Assembly (NCBI GenBank): GCA_965262875.1
Contig: OZ253571.1
Span: forward strand, 1 to 64,000
Length of the DNA: 64,000 nt
Direction: 5' to 3'
From: JBALVT01 sp965262875
Lineage (GTDB): Bacteria; Pseudomonadota; Gammaproteobacteria; Pseudomonadales; Halieaceae
The position numbers were made by a program, and so were the translations under genes. Below the pieces are notes generated by a model. That model made no database searches. It worked only from the letters and a program-made list of their open reading frames with translations, and was not told the origin of the DNA. Of the stretch, positions 8,118 to 16,013 are shown piece by piece. Every line of letters starts with the position of its first letter. Position 1 is the first letter of the stretch.

Positions 8118-8684
8118 GTGTTTTTCAAGAGCAAAACAACTTCCGGCTCAAAGGCCGCAGAAACCCCCAAACCGGCAGCACCCAAAGCGTTGGTTGCGAC
8201 AAGTCCCAAGCCAAATCATTTCAAGGCACCTGCCCGGAAGATCAAGCCGCCTGCCTCGGTTCTGTCGTCTGATCTGCACATTATCGGCACCGTAAAGACC
8301 ATCGGAGATATTCAGGTTGATGGCACTGTCGAAGGCAATGTTCATGCGGACCTGCTGTGCATCGGAGAAAGTGGTGCCATAAAAGGTGAAGTGGTTGCGC
8401 GCGATCTTGTGGTAAACGGTCACATCGTTGGCAACGTGCGCAGTCTGAAAATACACCTGACCACAACCGCCCGTGTTCAGGGCGACATCATTCACAAGAC
8501 CCTTGCAATCGAAAACGGTGCTTGCTTCGAAGGATCGGCCCAACATCAGGATGACCCTCTTATTCAAAAAAATCCCAAACCCAAGCCCAAAAGCCAGCCC
8601 GCGCCACGCGTGGAGGCTGGTAAAGGTCGTCAGGTTAAAGCCAGAAAAGCACCCAATGCAAACCGCCCGAAATTGTCCGAATAA
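8118..8684 (+). CDS. Bactofilin
   Basis: The GTG start at 8118 is preceded by GAAGGTG and gives 188 residues. A proline/lysine-rich N-terminal tail (residues 1-48) is followed by the beta-helical bactofilin core (SSDLHIIGTVKTIGDIQVDG, VEGNVHADLLCIGESGAIKG, residues about 49-145) and a basic C-terminal tail. Bactofilins polymerise without nucleotide into membrane-associated cytoskeletal filaments and often recruit cell-wall enzymes. On a conjugative element this is unusual; it could anchor the muramidases or pili encoded further on, which is inference. The last codons lie inside a 105-bp repeat shared with 14028-14132. Confidence 0.85.
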   Translation: MFFKSKTTSGSKAAETPKPAAPKALVATSPKPNHFKAPARKIKPPASVLSSDLHIIGTVKTIGDIQVDGTVEGNVHADLLCIGESGAIKGEVVARDLVVNGHIVGNVRSLKIHLTTTARVQGDIIHKTLAIENGACFEGSAQHQDDPLIQKNPKPKPKSQPAPRVEAGKGRQVKARKAPNANRPKLSE

Positions 8685-8773
8685 GTCAACTTATGGCGCA
8701 TAAAGTCACAAATACACCCCAAAAAGGCAGGGTTTGTCATATCCGTATTCGGGTTATGCGGCTCTTTGAGGGG
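8669..8773. repeat. 105-bp dispersed repeat (family E), copy 1
   Basis: Aligns over its length with 14028-14132; common blocks include ATACACCCCAA, GGTTTGTC and TGCGGCTCTTTGA. It overlaps the end of the bactofilin gene. Its start carries a degenerate form of the AAATTGAC..GTCAATTT palindrome of copy 2. Confidence 0.65.
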
Positions 8774-9436
8774 CTGAGCGCGACACGCTAACATACGGGG
8801 GTGCCGTCCGGTGTCGTCGCGTTTTCCAGCTCCTGGCCGAGGCCTATGCGGCCGCGTAGTGCCAGCCTGTCACCAGTCGCGCCGCCTGTCATGACTCGGG
8901 GAGGCGCGCCTGTTTTTCTTCAGCAATGGTTTGTTCTGTGAGGTCAGTCAAGTGACCCTCACGCATGGCCCCGGCAAGCCGGAACCACGCGAGACGGCCC
9001 CGCGCGATGCCGCGCAGGCAGGCCGCAGCGCGGCCAGGCGTCATTCCAGCCGATTGCCAACCACTCACCGCAGTCTTCGGGTGATCCGTTGTGCAATGGT
9101 TTCAAGCCTGCTGCCTGTCTGTCGCAGATAAAAACCAGCGTCAAGGATCACAAAACTTTTACAGGGGAGCGTCAGGACTGCTCTGATACGGTGCCGTTCC
9201 CCACACCGGCCGCCTTGCAAACGCAGCCCTGCTTGCAGGCGGGCAAGCAGGGCCGCGTCTTTCAGGCGACCTGTCTCCTTCGGGGCTTCAATGCATGTGC
9301 CAGGCGACATCCCCTGAAAAACTTTTGCGCCCGGCAAGCCGGCGGCTGCGCCGTCCCTGACACTGGTTTTTCTCCACGCCTGCCCGTCAGCAGGCCACCG
9401 CAATCGGGCGGGTGGTAAATTAAGGAGTTAAACCCA
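8774..9436. other. Long non-coding stretch before the DUF2493 gene
   Basis: About 660 bases with no frame I can support. A hairpin with T run lies at 8878-8917, and TTAAGGAGTT stands as a ribosome-binding site just before 9437. Frames on both strands look like shadows. Long upstream regions of this kind may hold an sRNA or control sequences, but I see no specific signal. Confidence 0.5.
8878..8917 (+). terminator. Hairpin with T run in the intergenic region
   Basis: CGCGCCGCCT and AGGCGCG can pair (7 bp with a 3-base bulge) around a loop containing TCATGACTC; TGTTTTT follows. It implies a plus-strand transcript arriving from the 8.7-8.9 kb side. Confidence 0.4.
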
Positions 9437-10348
9437 ATGCTGACAGCTTATGACGAAATCGAACTTTTCGGCTTGACCGAAACTGCCGACGATCTGCCTA
9501 TTCCCTGCGATGATACTTTGCGCGATGCGATCGTGCGGGAAACCTTTGAAAGCTTGTTTTCTGGCCTATCAGGAACGGGCTTGCATAAAGAAATTGAACC
9601 TCTGGCGCATGGGTTGGCAACGTTACTATACCGCCGCCGCAATGTGATCGAGGTAGAATTAACCAGGCACACAGACGCTTTGCAAGGCTTAATCCGTCTT
9701 AAAGACGGGAGCGAAATCACCACAACTGCAATTGGGGACGCCCAAACAAAAGCGGAAACAATGCGCGATTTACGCGATGCGCTTGACCTTATGGCAGAAA
9801 CCGCCGCCCAATGCTACGAGTTGGAAACGGGCAACGCATACAATCCACCAAGCGGCGGGCGGGGTAAACGCAACGCCCATTTATCGGGCGCAATGTTTGA
9901 AGCTAAGGACTGGCTGGAAGCGCATGAGGCGCAACAAGCCGAACAATTCAAAATTGAAGGCGCACCGCTGGCCATTGCTGGTGATCGGGACTGGGTGGAC
10001 ATTGACGCAATCTGGGAGCGTCTCGACCGTATCCGCGACAGATTCCGTGAAAGCTATAACAGCGACCTTATTTTGTATCACAAGGCCGACAAAAAAGGCG
10101 TGGATGCCATTGCGGCGGCATGGGCGCGTAATCGCAAAGTGCATCAAGTGACGTTTCAACCGAATTGGCGGGCCTTTGGGAAATCCGCAGGGTTCAAGGC
10201 GATAGACCAGATGCTGGACACGCCAAAGCCGCTTGGCGGCGTGGTGATCTTCGGCAGCGCAGGCATTGCGCTTAATCTGGCCGACAAGGCCGAGGCCAAA
10301 GGCATTAAGGCGATGCGGGTTAAACGGCCAGAGCAGAGCGACATCTGA
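9437..10348 (+). CDS. DUF2493 domain protein (SLOG-like fold)
   Basis: Three hundred and three residues. Residues 1-165 are helical and plasmid-specific. The C-terminal part follows the DUF2493 pattern: AGDRDWVDIDAIWERLDRI, then a position normally occupied by IxHGGAxGAD that here reads LILYHKADKKGVDAIAAAWA, then PNWRAFGKSAGFKAIDQML and VVIFGSAGIALNLADKA. The family is related to SLOG/DprA-like nucleotide-binding folds and is frequent on alphaproteobacterial plasmids, without an assigned reaction. The changed glycine-rich loop (HKADKKGVD) may alter ligand binding. AAGGAG precedes the start. A hairpin at about 10355-10380 (GCCGCC..GGCGGC) lies just after the stop. Confidence 0.75.
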   Translation: MLTAYDEIELFGLTETADDLPIPCDDTLRDAIVRETFESLFSGLSGTGLHKEIEPLAHGLATLLYRRRNVIEVELTRHTDALQGLIRLKDGSEITTTAIGDAQTKAETMRDLRDALDLMAETAAQCYELETGNAYNPPSGGRGKRNAHLSGAMFEAKDWLEAHEAQQAEQFKIEGAPLAIAGDRDWVDIDAIWERLDRIRDRFRESYNSDLILYHKADKKGVDAIAAAWARNRKVHQVTFQPNWRAFGKSAGFKAIDQMLDTPKPLGGVVIFGSAGIALNLADKAEAKGIKAMRVKRPEQSDI

Positions 10349-10448
10349 AACAACGCCGCCTTGCATTTGTGCAGGGCGGCACCACGGATGGGGCAGGGCG
10401 AACGATGCGCAAAGGACACTTCTTACGAAGTGACTGTTAATCATGCTT

Positions 10449-10488
10449 GCCGCGCCAAGATGGGCTTGAACAGCCCTCTTGGCGCGGC
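10449..10488. other. Strong imperfect hairpin
   Basis: GCCGCGCCAAGA pairs perfectly with TCTTGGCGCGGC, and inside it GGGCT pairs with AGCCC around TGAAC. There is no T run, so it may be a structured RNA element or protein-binding site between DUF2493 and the coiled-coil gene; no further gene lies in 10349-10606. Confidence 0.5.
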
Positions 10489-10606
10489 AATTGGTGAAAC
10501 ACTGGCTGGTTGCATCAAGGATCAAGCGTCGAAGGCGGTGTGTGGCTGTCGGTTAGAACTGGAATACTCCAGAATAATCCTTTATATATAAATCAGGAGA
10601 TCAAAC

Positions 10607-11038
10607 ATGGCACATGCCTTACAAATAGATACATTGGCTTTTTCTAAAAAGCTCAAAGAAGCGGGTGCGGATGATCGGTTGGCGGATGCCATTGTTGAAG
10701 GCCTCACCGCCGCTGATACCTCGGAACTTGCTACAAAGTCAGATGTTGCTAAAGTTGAAAGCGGCCTCAAGCAAGATATTCTCAAAGTCGAAAACAAGAT
10801 CGATAAAGTTGAGAGCAAGATCGTCGAGGTGAAAGCTGAACTCAAGCAAGACATCGCCGAAGTCAAAGGCGAGTTGAAGGCTGATATTGCCGAGGTCAGA
10901 ACCGAGATTGCCGACGTCAAATCCGATTTAACAACGCTTATTATGCAAAGCAGTAACCGCACAATTTACATCATAGGCGGGCTGATTGGCTTGCTGTTCG
11001 CTATCGACAAGTTACTGCCGCTCGCAGGGCTTGAATAA
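10607..11038 (+). CDS. Coiled-coil, C-tail-anchored protein (DUF1640/CCDC90-like)
   Basis: One hundred and forty-three residues. After a helical head (LQIDTLAFSKKLKEAGADDR) comes a long coiled coil of seven-residue repeats (VESGLKQDILKVENKIDKVE and further E/K-rich units to about residue 110). The C-terminus is a single membrane helix (IYIIGGLIGLLFAIDKL). CAGGAG precedes the ATG and a terminator follows, so it is a single-gene unit. The family is linked to mitochondrial calcium-uniporter regulators in eukaryotes; its bacterial role is unknown. A shorter-coil paralogue lies at 52940. Confidence 0.7.
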   Translation: MAHALQIDTLAFSKKLKEAGADDRLADAIVEGLTAADTSELATKSDVAKVESGLKQDILKVENKIDKVESKIVEVKAELKQDIAEVKGELKADIAEVRTEIADVKSDLTTLIMQSSNRTIYIIGGLIGLLFAIDKLLPLAGLE

Positions 11039-11055
11039 GAGCCTGCCACAGAAAG

Positions 11056-11078
11056 CGGCCTTTCGAGGCCGTTTTTTT
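11056..11078 (+). terminator. Rho-independent terminator
   Basis: CGGCC, TTTCGA, GGCCG followed by seven T, 18 bases after the coiled-coil gene's stop. Confidence 0.8.
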
Positions 11079-11139
11079 ATGTCCGGTGATTTTCGGGGGA
11101 CTTGCCTTGTCTTTAGAATGCCGCCAAAAATGGCGGCTC

Positions 11140-11260
11140 TCGGGCATCCAATGCCCCGCTGGTTGGCAGGGCCAACTGGCTTTTCGACTTCTCGCGCATG
11201 TGATGCGCTGCCAGTCCAATAGGGCATGTAATGCCCTGTCGGCCAGCGGCACCCAAAGCC
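11140..11260. repeat. Family B palindromic repeat group
   Basis: Three cores: GGGCATCCAATGCCC, GCGCATGTGATGCGC with the CGACTTCTCG arm, and GGGCATGTAATGCCC, again with CTGCCAGTCCAATA linkers. The surrounding 11079-11723 has no supported gene. Confidence 0.75.
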
Positions 11261-11304
11261 AAAACCGGCAACGATGACGTCGTCGAATAACCCAACTCCC
11301 AACT

Positions 11305-11332
11305 GGGCGGCCCAAAGTGGCCGCCCTTTTTT
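11305..11332 (+). terminator. Rho-independent terminator
   Basis: Perfect 8-bp stem GGGCGGCC / GGCCGCCC with loop CAAAGT and six T. Confidence 0.8.
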
Positions 11333-11723
11333 CTGTTGCAGCATTCTTACGGTGCTGTTGTCGTTGATCCGGTTTAGCGAAACGATAACAGTGTTTTAAA
11401 GCAACAGGTTGCTTTAACGGATCTCGACCGATCCTGTTTTTGTGGCCCTTGGGGTTCGGGCAAGCCGAACGCCACTTCGGGCTATTGGGGGCCTGTTCCG
11501 GCCCCCTTTCCAAATTGTGGGGCTTCCCCATGCTCGCTTTAAAAATCAAAGATTTTGAAACCTGCGCGTGGGTCCAGTCCCGCGCTAAAGCGCGAATTTT
11601 GAAATTCCCCGCCCCTTTCTTTCATCGCATTCAGATTTTCAGAGCAGCGCCCTTACGGGCTTGTCTCAAAATATGAACCATTTGGGGAATAACCTCAAAC
11701 ACAGCGCAAAAGGAAACGTCAAA

Positions 11724-12599
11724 ATGGCAAAAGTTGATATGCACGCAGTAATTACAAACCAAGTAATAGCATTATTAGAAGCTGGCACAGTGCCTTGGGT
11801 TAAGCCTTGGAGTATTGGCGGTTGCACATCCATGCCGCGTCGATCAACCGGGGCGTTTTATCAGGGCATTAATGTTTTAATCCTTTGGATGAAATGCACG
11901 GAAATGGGATATTCTTGCGACCAATGGTTAACCTATAAGCAAGCGGCAGCTCTGGGCGGCCAAGTCGTCAAAGGATCAAAGGCAACGCGGGTGGTTTATT
12001 ACAACAAGACTATTGCTAAAGATGAAAACGACAAGGAAACAATCATTCCATTTCTGAAATCCTATAGCGTCTTTAACGCCAGTCAAATTGAAGGATTGCC
12101 GGCACAATACGACCTTGAGCCAGCAGAACCAGAGGTTTTTGAAAATGAAATCATTGAACAGGCTCAAAATTTTGTTGATGGGACAGGTGCAGAAATCAAA
12201 CATGGGGGCAATCGTGCATTTTATGCGCGGAAACGAGACCAGGTGACCATGCCGGAGTTGAAACATTTTCACAGTTCAGAAGCGTATTTTCAAACATTGA
12301 ATCACGAACTCATTCATTGGTCAGGTGCGAAAGCCCGGCTTGACCGGACCAAAGGCAAAAGGTTTGGTGATAATGCTTATGCCTTCGAAGAGCTGGTCGC
12401 TGATATGGGCGCGGCGTTTCTCTGCGCGCGTTTAAATATATCTCCGAACATGGAACAAACGGCGGCTTATATTCAAAGTTGGCTAAAAGTCTTGCGCGAA
12501 GATAAGAAGTTTATTTTCCGCGCCGCGAGCCAGGCATCAAAGGCGGCTGAATACCTATTCGATCTAAATCCGCAACAGAATGGGCAGGAGGCCGCATAA
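11724..12599 (+). CDS. ArdC-like anti-restriction protein (DUF1738 + zincin domain)
   Basis: The start at 11724 follows AAAGGA; 291 residues. Residues 1-120 form the ssDNA-binding domain (VIALLEAGTVPWVKPWS, GAFYQGINVLILWM, WLTYKQAAALGGQVVKG). The C-terminal metallopeptidase-like domain carries TLNHELIHWSGAKARL (HExxH) and EELVADMGAAFLCARLNI with the presumed third zinc ligand. ArdC proteins bind ssDNA and shield newly transferred plasmid DNA from restriction in the recipient. It is the intact relative of the broken gene at 3077 but is clearly diverged and more AT-rich, so the two were probably acquired separately rather than by recent duplication. Confidence 0.85.
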   Translation: MAKVDMHAVITNQVIALLEAGTVPWVKPWSIGGCTSMPRRSTGAFYQGINVLILWMKCTEMGYSCDQWLTYKQAAALGGQVVKGSKATRVVYYNKTIAKDENDKETIIPFLKSYSVFNASQIEGLPAQYDLEPAEPEVFENEIIEQAQNFVDGTGAEIKHGGNRAFYARKRDQVTMPELKHFHSSEAYFQTLNHELIHWSGAKARLDRTKGKRFGDNAYAFEELVADMGAAFLCARLNISPNMEQTAAYIQSWLKVLREDKKFIFRAASQASKAAEYLFDLNPQQNGQEAA

Positions 12600-12795
12600 G
12601 CGCACCCTGCGCGGAACGCGGCGCGGATGGCGCTGGAAGGGTGCCTTTGGCATGGCCAGTTTGCCCTTTAAAATACACAAAAACAACAGGTTAACACCCG
12701 TATTCTGCTTGTAAAAACACCCCGAATATGGTAAAAATAACCAAGTAAAACAACGCTTTAACCTAAGTTATCTATGCAAATAGAAAGGGTCTGAA

Positions 12796-13275
12796 ATGTC
12801 AGAGAAACGCAAGAGGCTGCCAAGCCGACGCCCGTCCGAAGTGCGTAAAATCAAGATGCAGAATGGCCAGTCATTATATGTGACTTTGGGATATGACCCC
12901 ATGGTTCCGGATGCGCCAAAAGAAGTGTTTTATGATCGCGGGTTTCGGGAGGGCGCAGAGTTGCAATTCATCGCCAACGATATGTGCATCATGATCTCTT
13001 TGCTGTTGCAGGCGGGGTATACAGCCAAGGATATTTCCAAGTCGCTTTCAAAAACCACTGTGGAAACGCCAACGGGTTTCTCGACTTCTCGCGCATCACA
13101 TACCCGAGAAGCTGCCAACCCAACGGCTGAGGTGTCACAGCACGGCTCGATCGTAGGGTTGATCGTGGAGCAACTACAGATTGCCCCGTCATGGATGAAG
13201 GAAGCCGGGAACCGCACCGGCATCAATGCCGATGTACATAAAGCGATTACAGGAGGTCATCATGCAAGATTATAA
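12796..13275 (+). CDS. TSCPD-like small protein with an in-frame family B repeat
   Basis: The N-terminal 88 residues (LPSRRPSEVRKIKMQNGQSL, FREGAELQFIANDMCIMISL, LLQAGYTAKDISKSL) resemble the TSCPD domain found at the C-terminus of class II ribonucleotide reductases and as small phage/plasmid proteins. The segment TPTGFSTSRASHTREAANPT (about residues 93-112) is encoded by a palindromic repeat, after which the domain pattern resumes (GSIVGLIVEQLQ), so the repeat sits in frame without breaking the gene. AAAGGG precedes the ATG. The end overlaps the start of the next gene by 14 bases. Family assignment is by pattern only. Confidence 0.55.
   Translation: MSEKRKRLPSRRPSEVRKIKMQNGQSLYVTLGYDPMVPDAPKEVFYDRGFREGAELQFIANDMCIMISLLLQAGYTAKDISKSLSKTTVETPTGFSTSRASHTREAANPTAEVSQHGSIVGLIVEQLQIAPSWMKEAGNRTGINADVHKAITGGHHARL
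13069..13125. repeat. Family B repeat inside a coding region
   Basis: CAACGGGTTTCTCGACTTCT, core GCGCATCACATACCC (imperfect palindrome), then GAGAAGCTGCCAACCCAACG. It keeps the reading frame of the host gene. Confidence 0.75.
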
Positions 13276-13840
13276 CGCAGTGTCAAAATGGCATTTCGAG
13301 AGCGAGATCGGCGAGAAGCGCGGCATGGTGTCCCTGGCCGAGCAGGACGGGATCACGGCGTTGCGTGTCAGGTTCGCCGATGGCGATACAGAGACCGCCA
13401 CCATAGCATTGACGCTGGCGCAAGCCGAGTTCCTGATCGATGCGCTGCCCGCAGCTTTGAACGTGGTGCGGGCGCGTCAGGAACGCCGGGCTTGGGAGGC
13501 GTCGTTGTATGATCCCTTTGCCGATATTTGCGCGGATATTCCAGATAAAAACGGGGTGCCGCAAACCGGCCCGTCTCAGCCGGCCTCAAAGGCTGTGGCA
13601 AAAACACCAGTGCAAAAAGCATCCGCTGCAGTGGATGCGCCTGGCGGCACGGCATCGGCAGAACTGCCAATCCCTGCGCGGCGCGGCGTGCCGTGGACGG
13701 CGGCGGAAGAAGCGCAGCTGGCCGAGGGCTACGGCGCGGGGCAAAGCGTTGATGCGCTGGCGGATCAGTTTGACCGCAGCCCGTTTGCAATCACAAAGCG
13801 GTTGGAAAAACTCGGCCTTATCGAAGCGAAAGCCGCATAG
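13262..13840 (+). CDS. Hypothetical protein with C-terminal SANT/HTH-like domain
   Basis: ATG 13262 has a strong AGGAGG five bases upstream, giving 192 residues. The N-terminal part (VSLAEQDGITALRVRFADGD, ALTLAQAEFLIDALPAALN) looks like a small beta-rich fold. A P/A/Q-rich linker (about residues 98-140) joins it to a helical domain RGVPWTAAEEAQLAEGYGAG, VDALADQFDRSPFAITKRLE that matches the Myb/SANT-type helix-turn-helix pattern. It may be a plasmid DNA-binding regulator. It overlaps the preceding gene and would be co-translated with it. Confidence 0.6.
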   Translation: MQDYNAVSKWHFESEIGEKRGMVSLAEQDGITALRVRFADGDTETATIALTLAQAEFLIDALPAALNVVRARQERRAWEASLYDPFADICADIPDKNGVPQTGPSQPASKAVAKTPVQKASAAVDAPGGTASAELPIPARRGVPWTAAEEAQLAEGYGAGQSVDALADQFDRSPFAITKRLEKLGLIEAKAA

Positions 13841-14027
13841 CCAGAAATCAAACTCCAGGAAATAGCAGGGCGCGGGATCGGATCAATCCCGCTATTCGGG
13901 GCCTTGGTGGAAAATGCTGTCGCCAAAAAAGCTCAACAACACTGCTACATTAACAACAAGAAACATTATGTGCGGAGCTGTTGGTACGCAATGTTAAAAT
14001 GTTACCCCTTACACATTGTAAAACACC

Positions 14028-14132
14028 TAAATTGACCGATTAAGTCAATTTAGGGCGCATACAGGCCCAGATACACCCCAATAAATGTACGGTTTGTCTC
14101 ATCCCGATTTGGTTTCTGCGGCTCTTTGATGG
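14028..14132. repeat. 105-bp dispersed repeat (family E), copy 2
   Basis: Partner of 8669-8773. It begins with a perfect palindrome AAATTGAC..GTCAATTT and runs into the 3' end of the FinO/ProQ-like gene. In both copies it abuts a gene's end. The region 13841-14027 before it holds nothing recognisable. Confidence 0.65.
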
Positions 14133-14644
14133 GCGTTAGCGGGGTCGCTTTGGCTGTTTTCGCGTTCGCGTTCCCGTTCCCGCCTTTTTATGGCGATTTT
14201 GATGCGCGCCTTCAATTTCACCTGGTAGAATGCGCGGTCGCTGTCCTGAACCTTACCTGCGGGTTCCATGTTCAATGTATATCGCTTGGGCAGGACACAC
14301 ATGGCGTTGATATATTGTGAGGATCCCAAATACTGCCCGAGGGTTTTGTTAAGTATTTTCTGCTCTTGGCTGCCGGCTTCAATGTTGTAGCGTTTTTCCA
14401 GCACATCGTTGAGGCCAATGGCGGCGGGAAAGGCGGAGGGGCTGCGGAAGTAAACGGGCAGTTCCGCGTGGGTTTCGAGTTTCAGGGCGGCGCAGAGCTG
14501 GTTCCGCAGCTTGTCAATGAAACCCGGCTGGAACTTCATGTAGTGCAGCTTGTCGTTGTTTTTCGGATGTCTTGACGTCCTGGCCGTGTCGATGCCGGTT
14601 GTGTCGGTTTGTGTTTTTTGCGGCATTGTTTTTGCTTCATTCAT
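14099..14644 (-). CDS. FinO/ProQ-domain RNA-binding protein
   Basis: One hundred and eighty-one residues. A polar N-terminus leads to a helical domain with FPAAIGLNDVLEKRYNI, ILNKTLGQYLGSSQYINAMC and KRYTLNMEPAGKVQDSDRAF, the order of motifs seen in FinO/ProQ proteins. The tail is highly charged (KRREREREREN). Family members bind structured RNAs; FinO represses F-plasmid transfer by stabilising antisense FinP, and ProQ is a global sRNA chaperone. On this element a role in controlling transfer is plausible but inferred. Its start overlaps the stop of the IHF-beta gene (ATGA), so the two form a coupled operon. Confidence 0.65.
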   Translation of the reverse strand: MNEAKTMPQKTQTDTTGIDTARTSRHPKNNDKLHYMKFQPGFIDKLRNQLCAALKLETHAELPVYFRSPSAFPAAIGLNDVLEKRYNIEAGSQEQKILNKTLGQYLGSSQYINAMCVLPKRYTLNMEPAGKVQDSDRAFYQVKLKARIKIAIKRRERERERENSQSDPANAHQRAAETKSG

Positions 14645-14919
14645 TGTTGATTGATCCGTTGGTACAATCTGTGGCCTGTGCTGAAGGCGGTTCTGGTTTT
14701 AGCTTCAACATCGACAGTTTCTCCGCTACGCGGGTTGCGACCCTTGCGGGCCCGGTACTGTTTCGGGCTGAAACTGCCGAAGCCTCGTAATTCCACCCGC
14801 CGTCCCTGTTCAAGCCCCGCGATAATCTCTTCAAAGATGGTGGTGACCGCCCGTTTGGCATAGGCGTCTGTTAGCGCATATTCCAGGGCGATCTTTTCGA
14901 TGATTTCACGGCGCGTCAT
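14641..14919 (-). CDS. ihfB: Integration host factor beta-like DNA-bending protein
   Basis: The start at 14919 gives 92 residues, the usual size. The hallmark arm sequence VELRGFGSFSPKQYRARKGR followed by NPRSGETV is intact, including the proline that intercalates into DNA. IHF bends DNA at oriT, promoters and recombination sites; many conjugative systems need it. It is followed immediately by the FinO/ProQ-like gene. An alpha-like subunit lies at 26178, so the element may carry its own heterodimer. Confidence 0.8.
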   Translation of the reverse strand: MTRREIIEKIALEYALTDAYAKRAVTTIFEEIIAGLEQGRRVELRGFGSFSPKQYRARKGRNPRSGETVDVEAKTRTAFSTGHRLYQRINQQ

Positions 14920-15016
14920 GGCCTGTTTTCCAGTTTTGTGGATGGGTAAAGCCTCTCGAAATTGCCGATCATCCCCGTCTGTAACAGGCTTACGTGACCG
15001 GATCAATCACACATCC

Positions 15017-15060
15017 AAAAGGCTTTGACCTAATAGGCCAAAGCCTGCCCGCTGGCGCGG
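15017..15060 (+). repeat. 44-bp inverted repeat (family C), left copy
   Basis: Contains the internal palindrome AGGCTTTGACCTA / TAGGCCAAAGCCT followed by GCCCGCTGGCGCGG. It is matched in inverse orientation, with three differences, at 15828-15871. A family B core (GCGCATCACATGCGC) follows at about 15088. Confidence 0.7.
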
Positions 15061-15175
15061 CAGTTTCTTGGACCCATCGGACTGGCAGCGCATCACATGC
15101 GCGAGAAGTCGAGAGCCCGCTGGCGCGGGATTACCCGGAAATCCATATCCGCTGATGCAACGGTTTCATCCGCGG

Positions 15176-15412
15176 TCACTTGTTGCGATCCTTGCCGGTA
15201 CAATGGCGGTTGTGCTCTTCAAGCAATGTGGTGATGTCGAGGCGTTTTTGCTTTGCGGTTGTGATGAGCAGAAGCAGGGCGCGCAATTCCTGCGTGTCCA
15301 TCGTGTTGAGCCAGTGCAAATCATTCTGGCTGATGCGGGCGTGGAGTCTTTGCATCATCGGCAGGTGGCCTTCACTGACGGGTCGTGTGGATTTCGGGTG
15401 TGGCTTTGGCAT
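15176..15412 (-). CDS. Hypothetical small helical protein
   Basis: From ATG 15412 the product is 78 residues (MPKPHPKSTRPVSEGHLPMM, then LHARISQNDLHWLNTMDTQE and LRALLLLITTAKQKRLDITT). It is basic and fully helical in appearance, with no membrane segment. A longer frame to 15727 exists but the upstream part looks non-coding. It lies between the two inverted 44-bp repeats. I do not recognise it. Confidence 0.4.
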   Translation of the reverse strand: MPKPHPKSTRPVSEGHLPMMQRLHARISQNDLHWLNTMDTQELRALLLLITTAKQKRLDITTLLEEHNRHCTGKDRNK

Positions 15413-15827
15413 GGATCGGTTTCCAATTTCGGGGTCATGCCGCAAGGTGCCACAGTTTGCCGCTTTTGCCAATCCTGTAAAATCACATAAACTGCACGTT
15501 TCGCCAAAACTCGCCAGCCTTGCCAAAAGCGCATAGGCTGCCAAAACGTGAGCAGCTGAACGCCAGATTTTCAGCCTCATGCGGGTGCGGTTTTCGGGCT
15601 GGCTTGCGGCGCCGACATCCAGACGCAAATCCCGCCGCGTGATTTTGGCATCAAATTCGGGCCTCGGCGAGGTCGGTTTTCTGCCCTGGATTGACCACCC
15701 CATCGAAGCTGTTTCCGGGCTGCCCACGCGTCCGGTTCTGCGCTTGCCATCCGCATGACCGTTCCACGGATTGCAAGGTTTTGAGTGCGCGCCGCATTCT
15801 CCGTTTTCCCTTGTTTTCTTAGCATTC

Positions 15828-15871
15828 CCGCGCCAGCGGGCAGGCTTTGACCTAATAGGTCGAAGCCTTTT
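15828..15871 (-). repeat. 44-bp inverted repeat (family C), right copy
   Basis: Reverse complement of 15017-15060 with three mismatches. The pair encloses about 770 bases. No transposase is seen between them; the rest of 15413-15827 is non-coding as far as I can tell. Confidence 0.7.
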
Positions 15872-16013
15872 CGAGCGATTGAGAAACGCCTCTGATGTTT
15901 CAAACTATTGCCGGTTCCCGGCAAATTCCGAGGCTGCATCTTTGGGAAGGTTTGCGGGAAATGCGGCAAGGATGCGGTGAACTGATCCGTCGTTATATTT
16001 TACCAAAAATATT

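Noticed and set aside
9065..9403. Minus-strand frame of 112 codons
   Set aside because: No recognisable pattern or ribosome-binding site; lies in a GC-rich region where all frames stay open.
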